Shown here piece after piece: positions 1 to 6,307 of a stretch of 9,562 nucleotides of DNA. The notes below the pieces were generated by a model that was not told the origin of the DNA, made no database searches, and saw nothing but the letters and a program-made list of their open reading frames with translations. The position numbers and the translations under genes were made by a program. Numbering within the stretch: position 1 is the first letter of the stretch; the number at the start of each line of letters is the position of its first letter. Where the stretch lies: NCBI GenBank assembly GCA_964516325.1, contig CAZFAP010000187.1, positions 1 through 9,562 of the forward strand, in the 5' to 3' direction. The DNA comes from CAZFAP01 sp964516325 (GTDB lineage: Bacteria > Auribacterota > JABMQX01).

Positions 1-618
1 ACCGATGGTGTTTTACAAGCCAGCGTGGGTGAGGCTTACAGTGAACCCCTCACGGCTACCGGAGGGAAGCTGCCCTATAGCTGGGCTTTGACCGCAGGGA
101 CACTCCCCTTAGGCCTCACACTGTCAGCTGAAGGCATACTGAGTGGTACCCCTCGGGAACATGGTGATTTTAGTTTTACGGTTCAGGTGACGGACGGCCC
201 GGCCGCCGACACCAAGAGGTTCAGTCTCCACGTGGAACCTCAGCTTCCGGACGCCGTGGGAAATGACATGCCGGACTCGGGTGCAAGCCAAGACGGTTTT
301 GATTCGATGCCCGAAAACGGCGAGCAGGACTGCGACGCTGACGGTCAGACCAACTGCGCGGAGTACATCGCGGGAACGGACCCACACGATCCAAACTCAG
401 CATTCAGGCTTATCACGCCGGTGCTTGAAGGCGACGAATGTCTCCTCACTTGGACTTCGGTTCCCGGCAAAGTCTACTGGATCTGGAGCAGTGATGACAT
501 GGAGACGTGGTCCCCAATTGCGGGACCAATAGGGGCTGATGGCGACGTCACATCCTGGAGCGGCACCATTACGTCGAGCAAGTCAAAATGCTACTACAAA
601 ATCGAGGTGCTGCAGTGA
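1..618 (+). CDS. Putative-Ig / TSP3-like extracellular protein, C-terminal part (5' partial)
   Basis: The reading frame is open from base 1 to the TGA at 616-618 and no convincing start is visible (the GTG at 25 lies inside a domain), so the gene begins left of the window. About 205 residues are seen. Residues 1-73 match the putative-Ig (He_PIG) pattern: VGEAYSEPLTATGG, then LPYSWALTAGTLPLGLTLS, then GILSGTP and FTVQVTD. Residues about 101-136 are an Asp-rich TSP3/EF-hand-like stretch (QDCDADGQTNCAEYIAGTDP then HDPNSAF) that probably binds calcium. The last 70 residues form the small Trp/Tyr-rich domain (WTSVPGKVYWIWSSDDMETW, ending CYYKIEV) that commonly ends such proteins in Verrucomicrobiota-type genomes. 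No enzyme motif is seen. By family it is a secreted or surface adhesion or scaffold protein; the actual ligand is unknown. It is convergent with the transposase remnant that begins about 20 bases after its stop. Confidence 0.8.
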   Translation, partial: TDGVLQASVGEAYSEPLTATGGKLPYSWALTAGTLPLGLTLSAEGILSGTPREHGDFSFTVQVTDGPAADTKRFSLHVEPQLPDAVGNDMPDSGASQDGFDSMPENGEQDCDADGQTNCAEYIAGTDPHDPNSAFRLITPVLEGDECLLTWTSVPGKVYWIWSSDDMETWSPIAGPIGADGDVTSWSGTITSSKSKCYYKIEVLQ

Positions 619-639
619 GGTCCGTCCCTTTTTCAGCGG

Positions 640-1164
640 AATCGGGCAACCCCAACATGCGGTAGCGTGGATAAACGACTCGATCCCGGTTGTTGATCAG
701 ATCGGTGATGAGTTCGTGCTTGGCTTGTCGTCTGCTACTTGACCGACCTGGCAAACGCTCAACTTCTTTCAGAGCCTCGTCCACCTTGCCCTCCTTCATG
801 ATGGAACGCATCCCCGCCGCCCACTGCTGGCTTTCTTCGGTCCCTTCGCCAAACACTCCATTGCCGTCCCGCCCAAGGCGGGACTGAGGCGCTCTGCCCG
901 GCGATACCAGTCCAGGATGGGGACGGCCTCCGGAAAGTGCAACTCCGCGATGCCCCTTATCCAATGGTTCCCGTCGCTGATGAAAGCCCTCAAGGAGGCT
1001 TGTTGCTACCCGCGCTGGCACGCTTTTCGCCACGGATGCGCTCCGAATCGCTCCACGTCCGCAAACCGGGCAATGCTGCTCTTCCGGGTCGCCTCCCCTA
1101 AGCCGAGGTCAAAGTGATTGGCCCGCAGAGCGGTCAGTTCGTCTCCGGGGAGACCGAAGAGGTA
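640..1164 (-). pseudogene. Degenerate ISKra4-like transposase fragment
   Basis: Read on the minus strand from about 1164, one frame gives SSIARFADVERFG, then HPWRKACQRG, an in-frame TAG at 1006-1008, then FISDGNHWIRGIAELHFPEA and PILDWYRRAERL. This resembles the ISKra4 transposase core around the catalytic-Asp motifs (IGDGAxWIW...HFPGAxxIVDWYHAxEHL). Between about 888 and 859 the similarity moves to another frame: GVFGEGTEESQQWAAG, then MKEGKVDEAL, NNRDRVVYPRYRMLGL, matching the family's ENNRxRMRYPxFRxxGL region. Similarity ends near 640, before the expected IGSGxVE motif, so the C-terminus is missing. One stop, one frameshift and truncation at both ends make it non-functional. No terminal inverted repeats were found. 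The ISKra4 assignment is from remembered motifs; another related DDE family is possible. Confidence 0.72.
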
Positions 1165-1457
1165 TTACCGCGTTGAAGCCGCATACCTGTCGAGAACCAA
1201 CAGGGGCCAGGTAAATCGTGGTGGTTTGCCCTCGACAATGGGGCCTCAGGCAACGGGCAGTGATTCCTTTGATGAAAGGTTCGTGCCGAACGTTTCCTTT
1301 TCGCCCTTTAACGTGCCCACACTCAACGATCCCCTGAATACGCGATTATGCTCGACCAAGGTCAACAATGTTCTGGAAACGCCCTCATGCGGGGCTACCG
1401 AGTTCGACTCATCCGATTGTTTCGGGCGGGGGATCGGGGACCAATCCTGAGACCTCC
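1165..1457. other. Gene-free spacer
   Basis: No frame here gives a recognisable protein. Two small adjacent hairpins are present: CCTTT/AAAGG around a GATG loop (1266-1279) and GTTCG/CGAAC around a TGC loop (1279-1291). They lie about 170 bases past the stop of the minus-strand beta-helix gene and might help end its transcript, but neither is followed by a clear T-run on the minus strand. The stretch may also hold unrecognisable remains of the element whose transposase lies at 640-1164. Confidence 0.4.
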
Positions 1458-4415
1458 TTATGGGGATGACCTTCGCCGTGGCCTCCTAAGTATCCAACAG
1501 CACTCGCCGACGTTAAGCCTCATCGTAGAAAAGCCGCCGGTATCGTCATCCCACCATTTTCCGTCGTAAGGTTGACCCTTCCCAGCGACGAGGTAGGCTT
1601 TGGCATAGCTCTGGGTGGTTGCGTCCCACTTCCAGATTATGTCGGCATCCTCGGCGCTGGGGCCGCCGGTCAGCGCCTCCGCGATCATGTCGCCGATGCA
1701 GCCGCGGTTTCCGTTGAGGCGCCTGTCCGCCGCGATGAACGGCACAGAGACCATTGTAAACCCCTCGTCGACGGGAAAAACTTTGACGAACCCAACCGGG
1801 TCGCTGTAAACGCCTGCGCACTCCAGACGGTAGAATCGCTGGAGGACCTCTCCCCCGATGATGTCCAACCACATGAGGTCGCTAAGAGGCCATGTCCCGG
1901 GTGCGTTTTGCCACATGCCCTGCACGAGGTCGTCCCTCCATTGAACAGTGTAGCGGCCGTCGGCAAACTCTCCCCACCGCAATGTCACGACGTCTTCTTC
2001 CTGGGTGATAGTTACCCATGGCGCCCGCAAAAACTCATAGGCCCCGATGTCCACGGTGCCGTTTGTTATGCGCGGGTTCCCGGCCAGGTCAACCGCACTC
2101 CACATCCAGTCCTGGTTGAGTCCCGCGTCAATGCAGGGCGAGCCAGCCTGCAGGCGATAGTCGTTGTCGTTGTACGTTTCAGGCTTGTTGTCCGGCCCAT
2201 CGGGGTCAGCGAACAACGGATTCGCAGAGATGTTCCCCTGGCCAACCACACCGCCCTGAACGCAGCAGTAGGTTGCGTCGCACCGGTACCCCAACTGAGG
2301 CGTCGAGTTACCCCAGACAATGGAGTTGCGGATTGTGCCCTCGCACCAGTTGAGGCCGCCGCCCTGATGCCCTTTGTTCCCGCAGACAGTGTTGTTCTCG
2401 ATTGTCCCACTGCACTCATAAAGCCCGCCGCCGTAACCTCCTGCTGAGTTCCCAACAATCAGGTTATTCCTGATTACTCCGTGACATCGAGCGAGGCCGC
2501 CCCCCGTGTCCCAAGCCCAGTTTTGCGAGACGATATTTCCCTGGATGGTCCCGCAGCAATCAGACAGTCCCCCGTGCCTTTCGGCTCGGTTCTCGGTGAT
2601 TGTGTTATTCCTGACCGAACCGTCGCAAAAGACCAAACCCCCGCCGTAGCCGTAGGTCGCAGGCGCTGAGTTCTTCGTGACGACATTGCCTCTGATCGTC
2701 GCCCGAGTGTGATAGGCGGGCGTTCCGCCGCGAATCCCACCGCCACCAGCACTCCTCCCGTTACGAATCGTGAATCCTGCCAGTACGCACGCTTCGTTCT
2801 CCCAACCGACAAAAGACACCGTTGGACCCCTGCACCCTTCCGCCAGAGGCAGAACATCCTGTCCCACCCCATTCCCGTCGAGAATTGTCGCGGCTACCAC
2901 GTCCGCTCTCTGCGGCTCGGAGCTCCGCAGTATGACATCAGGGCCACAGAATTGAAGGTTCTCGCGATAGAGACCGGTCGCCACCACGATCTCGTCTCCG
3001 CTCCGCCCCAAGCAGAGGCATTGCTGTATGGTCGGCACATCGGAAGGCACATGAACAATCCTCGGCGGCGTGGCGGCGAGGGGATCGGTTCCACGCAGCA
3101 CTTCCAGACCGTCGCGCAGACTGTCGCCATCGGTGTCGTCGCCGTGAGGGTCTGTCCCCACTTGCCCCTCGTGCGCATCGGATAGCAGGTCCCCATCCCA
3201 GTCCCGAGAAGCGCCGTATTCGAAACACCCCATGTCCACCCCTTGCCCTGCGAGACGACAATTTCCGTCGGCATCTCGCTCTGGAAAGGAAAACCAGTAA
3301 TAGTTCAGACCAGCACCTATGCAGGGGGAATCCTCTCGAAGACGGAAGTCTCCGCCGGGTGCATCAGCGAATCCCGGATCCTCGCCGATGTTGCCTTGCC
3401 CGAAGTCATCCCAGTCCTGAATGCACGAGTAGGTGGGAATGCTCGACCAGAGAATTTGCGGGTGCTCTGGCCCAGGGATCGGCGGCCAGGGGTCCCCCGA
3501 GGGGTTATTCCAGATGATGCAGTTGCGGATGGTTCCCAGGCATTCTGACAGACCGCTGCCCGTACCGTTTACCGAGTTGCGTACAATTGTGTTGTTCTGG
3601 ATCGTGCCATTGCACCAAACGAGGCCGCCGCCAGTCGCCGCGGAGTTTCCGCAGATGAGATTGTTCTTGATGGTGGCATCACAAAAGCAAAGACCGCCCC
3701 CCTCCAGCCTGGCTCTGTTCCCGATGATGATGTTGCTTTGGACCACGCCATGGCATTCACACAACCCTCCACCGATGCTCTCGCATGAGTTTCCACGAAT
3801 TATGTTCCCCTGGATCCTCCCGTTGCAGTAGTAGAGTCCGCCGCCGCGTCCGCCGACGGAATCGGGGACGACGTTGCCTTCAATGATGTTGTTGAGAATG
3901 CTGGCCCGGGTGGGATTGCCCCACGTTCCTCCCCAGACACCTGCCCCCCTCTCGGCGCTTCCATTCCTGATGGTAAACCCAGCAAGCTCGCAGGTCTCAT
4001 CCTCTTTGCCGGAAAAGCTAACGACCGAACCGAGCCCTCGTCCGTCTATGATCGTGTTCTCCACAACGGAAAGATCAAGAGGGTTCGTGCTCCGCAGGAC
4101 GATGTTGTCGCCTCGGAAACTGACGTTCTCCCTATACGGTCCCCGGGCGACTGTGACCGTGTCGCCCTCGGAAGCGGCATCTATGCCTTCCTGGATCGTT
4201 TTGAACGCGGCGGGCCAGGATTTTCCATCACTGGACTGGGCGACTGAGCCCTTAACATACCAGTCGGCGGCCATACATCGCGAAACATTGGTCCCACACA
4301 TAAAGGCAAAGACACAGAATAGCGTAGTCTTCACGAGCGGCTTCAGGCTTGGCAGGACGAAAACGGGCAAGGCAGCATCTCGGATGTGAAAAACGCGACG
4401 TGTGGTGACTTTCAT
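1458..4415 (-). CDS. Secreted two-module right-handed parallel beta-helix protein
   Basis: 985 residues. The ATG at 4415 is supported by AAAAGGAG 6 bases upstream. Residues 29-49 look like a signal peptide (hydrophobic TTLFCVFAFM, cleavage near CMA/ADW) after an unusually long N-region. Module 1 (51-400) opens with a carbohydrate-binding/pectate-lyase-like start (FKTIQEGIDAASEGDTVTVA) and then has coils of the form GGGLxxCxGxIxxNxIxxN. It ends with a closing segment SPCIGAGLN...VDMGCFEY. Residues 404-447 are an Asp-rich TSP3-like linker (DWDGDLLSDAHEGQVGTDP, then DTDGDSLRDGLEV). Module 2 (451-795) repeats the plan and ends SPCIDAGLN...VDIGAYEF. Residues 800-868 form a Trp/Tyr-rich C-terminal domain, followed by a second domain (about 870-975). 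No polysaccharide-lyase catalytic residues could be identified. By family it is exported and may bind or cleave polysaccharide, or act as a surface protein; the role is inferred. The short basic end (RRPRRRSSP) is odd. Confidence 0.88.
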   Translation of the reverse strand: MKVTTRRVFHIRDAALPVFVLPSLKPLVKTTLFCVFAFMCGTNVSRCMAADWYVKGSVAQSSDGKSWPAAFKTIQEGIDAASEGDTVTVARGPYRENVSFRGDNIVLRSTNPLDLSVVENTIIDGRGLGSVVSFSGKEDETCELAGFTIRNGSAERGAGVWGGTWGNPTRASILNNIIEGNVVPDSVGGRGGGLYYCNGRIQGNIIRGNSCESIGGGLCECHGVVQSNIIIGNRARLEGGGLCFCDATIKNNLICGNSAATGGGLVWCNGTIQNNTIVRNSVNGTGSGLSECLGTIRNCIIWNNPSGDPWPPIPGPEHPQILWSSIPTYSCIQDWDDFGQGNIGEDPGFADAPGGDFRLREDSPCIGAGLNYYWFSFPERDADGNCRLAGQGVDMGCFEYGASRDWDGDLLSDAHEGQVGTDPHGDDTDGDSLRDGLEVLRGTDPLAATPPRIVHVPSDVPTIQQCLCLGRSGDEIVVATGLYRENLQFCGPDVILRSSEPQRADVVAATILDGNGVGQDVLPLAEGCRGPTVSFVGWENEACVLAGFTIRNGRSAGGGGIRGGTPAYHTRATIRGNVVTKNSAPATYGYGGGLVFCDGSVRNNTITENRAERHGGLSDCCGTIQGNIVSQNWAWDTGGGLARCHGVIRNNLIVGNSAGGYGGGLYECSGTIENNTVCGNKGHQGGGLNWCEGTIRNSIVWGNSTPQLGYRCDATYCCVQGGVVGQGNISANPLFADPDGPDNKPETYNDNDYRLQAGSPCIDAGLNQDWMWSAVDLAGNPRITNGTVDIGAYEFLRAPWVTITQEEDVVTLRWGEFADGRYTVQWRDDLVQGMWQNAPGTWPLSDLMWLDIIGGEVLQRFYRLECAGVYSDPVGFVKVFPVDEGFTMVSVPFIAADRRLNGNRGCIGDMIAEALTGGPSAEDADIIWKWDATTQSYAKAYLVAGKGQPYDGKWWDDDTGGFSTMRLNVGECCWILRRPRRRSSP

Positions 4416-4421
4416 GGTTGA

Positions 4422-4429
4422 CTCCTTTT
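4422..4429 (-). promoter_or_regulatory. Ribosome binding site of the beta-helix gene
   Basis: The minus strand reads AAAAGGAG followed by TCAACC and ATG. This strong Shine-Dalgarno match with 6-base spacing fixes the start at 4415, even though it leaves a long N-region before the hydrophobic core of the signal peptide. Confidence 0.75.
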
Positions 4430-4502
4430 CCGGTCAGGGGTCACCGCGCCCTTCCGTCCCGAGATGATCCCGTGAAAGGAAAAGTCAAACCCGCATACGA
4501 AC

Positions 4503-4531
4503 CTTATACTATGCCCCGCGGCACTCCGCAA
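4503..4531 (-). promoter_or_regulatory. Candidate sigma-70-type promoter for the beta-helix gene
   Basis: On the minus strand TTGCGG (4526-4531) and TATAAG (4503-4508) are separated by exactly 17 bases. The -10 box matches 5 of 6 consensus positions and the -35 box 3 of 6. The start codon lies about 88 bases downstream of the -10 box. It is the best promoter-like match seen here, but the -35 is weak. Confidence 0.3.
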
Positions 4532-4956
4532 CGGCCTTTTCGGAACCCAGAACGTAGGTCACCACGCACAGACAACGACACCTTTGGGGCACGTGGAAAG
4601 CCGCTAACCGGAGGCACGGATCCGATAGCTAAGAAAGCCTACTTCATCCTCCACTATTTCGCCATTGTAGGTGCACACTCTCTCAAAAAGACGAAAAACG
4701 CAATTAAGCTCGACCTGTCTGGAGTGACATCTTCCACTCCGTCGCCCCGTTCAGTGCTTTGTGGCCGCAAGCGCCGTTGCCCGGAAGAATCGCGCGATAT
4801 CCCACTATCGTAGATTCTCTCCGCAAGGCGCCTGGGAAGGTAAATAGCAGCGGGGGCTCCGCGAACTCAAAGGCGGTAGTTTCGGGAGGACACTCCCTTT
4901 ACACCGAACCGTCTCGGATTCCTCAAAAAGCTTGGTTGGGTATCAAGTTGTTCTCG
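4532..4956. other. Non-coding spacer
   Basis: No recognisable protein is encoded. A plus-strand open frame spanning 4418-4813 has no domain-like pattern and no ribosome binding site, so it is taken as chance. Two short perfect inverted repeats occur: GGAGTG/CACTCC (4721-4740) and GGGAG/CTCCC around GACA (4884-4897). The second lies about 60 bases past the stop of the HEPN gene and could be a weak terminator for the MNT-HEPN operon, but no U-run follows on that strand. No tRNA fold was recognised. Confidence 0.4.
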
Positions 4957-5395
4957 TCAGCGGTTCGGAGGCTGATTGTCCGCATCCTCTGGGGAGGCGA
5001 GGAACTCGGCAAGGTGGCTCTTCACCGCTGATACAAAAAGTTTGGCATGGTGGAGAATCTCCTCAGCGTGCTCCTGCGTGGGCCGGAAGAGTGGCACATA
5101 GTCGGATGAAAGCCTCAAGTTCAACGCTTCGTGCAGCCATTTCGAAAGGTCTTTCGTGAAGATTCCTGCCTTCACGAACTCCCTGTCAAATATGGCGATT
5201 GCCGCTTGGTGCTTTGAGGTCTCCCTTTTTTCGGTCCCAAGGAGCGCCAATACGCCGTAGAACATCGCGTAAGCAAGACCTGTTCACGATTTCTCGTGGC
5301 GCGTTCGCTTCTCGCAGCAACCCGGCAACGCGGAGGGATTCCTCCGCCTGCTCTAAGCGGAACCGAACAAGTGCCTTCAGATTTGCCTTATTCAT
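4957..5395 (-). pseudogene. HEPN-domain (UPF0332-like) toxin, frameshifted
   Basis: The ATG at 5395 overlaps the stop of the upstream nucleotidyltransferase gene (ATGA), so the two are translationally coupled. The first frame gives about 41 residues (MNKANLKALVRFRLEQAEES, ending REIVNRSC). The helix that should follow is in the next frame as YAMFYGVLALLG, then KHQAAIAIFDREFVKAGIF, DLSKWLHEALNLRLSSDYVP and EEILHHAKLFVSAVKSHL, ending at the TGA at 4957-4959. Removing one base of the AA pair at 5271-5272 restores one frame of about 145 residues, the normal length for this family. HEPN partners of MNT antitoxins act as RNases or as the regulated toxin. Here the usual R-x4-6-H catalytic motif reads R-S-C-Y-A-M-F-Y with no His, so the repaired protein might also lack RNase activity. 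A sequencing or assembly error could explain the frameshift. Confidence 0.78.
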
Positions 5396-5718
5396 GCTGG
5401 AACGCCTTCGCGGAGAACGTTTGCCACGAGAGTGCTCTCAGACATCGGTCCTCGTTCGAACGCTTCTGTGGAGAGAATCACGGTGTTCAGTACGGTTTCG
5501 TTCTCAAAGGCCACCTCCCAAGCGATCTCACGAATCCTCTTCTCATCTTCCTGTGAGACGTTTTCAAGCACGACACAAACGTCAAAGTCCGATGCCCACG
5601 TTGCGTCCCCGCGAGCACGGGAGCCGAATGCCCAGACTCTGGTTTCAGGGTATTCCTCCCGCAGTTTTTTCGCGAAGGTTTGAACGATGACTCGGTCGCA
5701 TCTTCTCATCTTACTCAC
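5392..5718 (-). CDS. MNT-type nucleotidyltransferase, antitoxin-like
   Basis: 108 residues from a GTG at 5718. An ATG three codons in (5709) follows GGGGTGAG and is an equally good start. Residues 29-50 carry the polymerase-beta superfamily minimal nucleotidyltransferase motif: FGSRARGDATWASDFDVCVV, with G32-S33 and the metal-binding D44 and D46. The usual third acidic residue is not obvious in LNTVILS (about 77-83). The C-terminal FERGPMSESTLVANVLREGV matches the family ending. In MNT-HEPN (type VII-like) toxin-antitoxin modules the MNT protein neutralises the HEPN toxin, in characterised cases by AMPylating it with ATP in the cytoplasm. The 4-base overlap with the downstream HEPN gene supports that pairing. 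The family is clear; the antitoxin role is inferred from context. Confidence 0.87.
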   Translation of the reverse strand: MSKMRRCDRVIVQTFAKKLREEYPETRVWAFGSRARGDATWASDFDVCVVLENVSQEDEKRIREIAWEVAFENETVLNTVILSTEAFERGPMSESTLVANVLREGVPA

Positions 5719-5765
5719 CCCAACGATTGATTCCGTTTGGGAACCATGACAACACGTTCATCAAA

Positions 5766-5794
5766 ACTATAACGCCGGATGCCAACAAAGTAAA
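5766..5794 (-). promoter_or_regulatory. Candidate promoter of the MNT-HEPN operon
   Basis: On the minus strand TTTACT (5789-5794) and TATAGT (5766-5771) are separated by 17 bases. The -10 matches 5 of 6 consensus positions and the -35 matches 4 of 6. The nucleotidyltransferase start lies roughly 50 bases downstream, leaving a short 5' leader. No operator palindrome was recognised around it. Confidence 0.4.
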
Positions 5795-5927
5795 GGGATG
5801 TCCTGGCTGTGTTCGCCTGCGGTCTGTTCATCAAGAACTGCTCCCCACGAGGCGCTGTCGTAATGGCTCAGTTATGGGTGGGGAAGCTCATGGGCGACCC
5901 CGGGATGCCTCGCACCGGGATGGAACG

Positions 5928-6054
5928 GCGGAGCACGCGGAAATCGCGGAGAGAGAGCGGCCCCTCGGGAAAGGGTGGCATGGGCATGCTCCCCATGGAC
6001 AGCCAGGGGCGAGACGCTCGTGCCACGGAGAGGCATGCTCTGCGCTCTCTGCCC
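5928..6054. repeat. Composite inverted repeat with 9-base-period arm and palindromic core
   Basis: The left arm has GCGGA at exactly 9-base spacing (5928, 5937, 5946) followed by GAGAGAG. The right arm at 6038-6054 (CTCTGCGCTCTCTGCCC) is an imperfect reverse complement of the same purine-rich style. Between them GTGGCA (5975-5980) pairs with TGCCAC (6021-6026). Within that, CATGGG pairs with CCCATG, and CGAG pairs with CTCG, giving a branched set of possible stems. Frames that cross it give low-complexity protein and are judged non-coding. Similar GCGGAG-type and GGCATGGGC-type dispersed intergenic repeats are remembered from PVC and other environmental genomes; copy number cannot be checked from one window. 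Confidence 0.6.
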
Positions 6055-6089
6055 TTGAAATTAGGGTCACGCGGGGAGCCTTTTCGTGG

Positions 6090-6165
6090 ACCAGCAAGGC
6101 ACGAAAACACGAAAACGCTTTCGCCCGAGGGTCATCTCCCCTTTGTGTCCTGGTGTCTTGGTGGC
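6090..6165. repeat. Inverted repeat with CACGAAAA-type arms
   Basis: The left arm (6090-6117) reads ACCAGCAAGGCACGAAAA then CACGAAAACG, and the right arm (6141-6165) reads CTTTGTGTCCTGG then TGTCTTGGTGGC. The reverse complement of the right arm aligns with the left (CCA.CAAG.CAC.A..ACAC.AAA) with scattered mismatches. Both arms are short-period repeats of a CACGAA/ACACCA unit of 8-9 bases. This resembles the widespread intergenic element whose arm reads CTTTGTGTCTTGGTGTCTTGG in many environmental bacterial genomes. It sits 35 bases after the first composite repeat, so the two may be one element. Confidence 0.55.
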
Positions 6166-6307
6166 GCCCGACGTGAGAGTTGCCATCAGGGGGGCGGACA
6201 TTTTCATCCTCTCCGGGGGAACGAAGTTCATGGGGGACTGCGGTGAGTTGCTCCCAAAGGTAAAGGGGTATGCAAGAGACGAGGAGGAGTTTGACCGACG
6301 AGATTAA
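6166..6307 (+). pseudogene. Possible 3' remnant of an unrecognised gene
   Basis: Immediately after the second repeat the plus strand reads DVRVAIRGADIFILSGGTKF, then MGDCGELLPKVKGYARDEEE and FDRRD, ending at the TAA at 6305-6307. The codons show strong GC preference at the third position, the residue mix is protein-like, and no start codon or ribosome binding site is near. I do not recognise the family. It could be the end of a gene cut off by the repeat element, or a chance frame. Its stop overlaps the convergent stop of the FMN glutamate-synthase gene. Confidence 0.3.

Noticed and set aside
1266..1291. Two adjacent small hairpins as a terminator
   Set aside because: The stems are only 5 bases, about 170 bases from the nearest stop, with no convincing T-run on the relevant strand.
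1118..1450. Plus-strand open frame of 110 codons containing PGRPKRYYRVE
   Set aside because: The short RYYRVE string recalls the end of PVC extracellular proteins, but nothing around it supports a domain, and part of it is antisense to the transposase remnant.
1572..2447. Plus-strand open frame of 291 codons
   Set aside because: It is antisense to the beta-helix gene; its apparent regularity comes from the complementary coil repeats.
1800..3900. Regularly spaced near-repeats of about 70 bases resembling a CRISPR array
   Set aside because: They are the degenerate coding repeats of beta-helix coils in one continuous reading frame, not identical repeats separated by unique spacers.
4418..4813. 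Plus-strand open frame of 131 codons upstream of the beta-helix gene
   Set aside because: No ribosome binding site and no recognisable pattern; it overlaps the likely promoter and leader of the divergent minus-strand gene.
5809..6246. Plus-strand open frame of 145 codons across the repeat element
   Set aside because: Its middle is made of the short-period inverted repeats (RRSTRKSRRESG, ARHENTKT) and there is no domain pattern; more likely non-coding.
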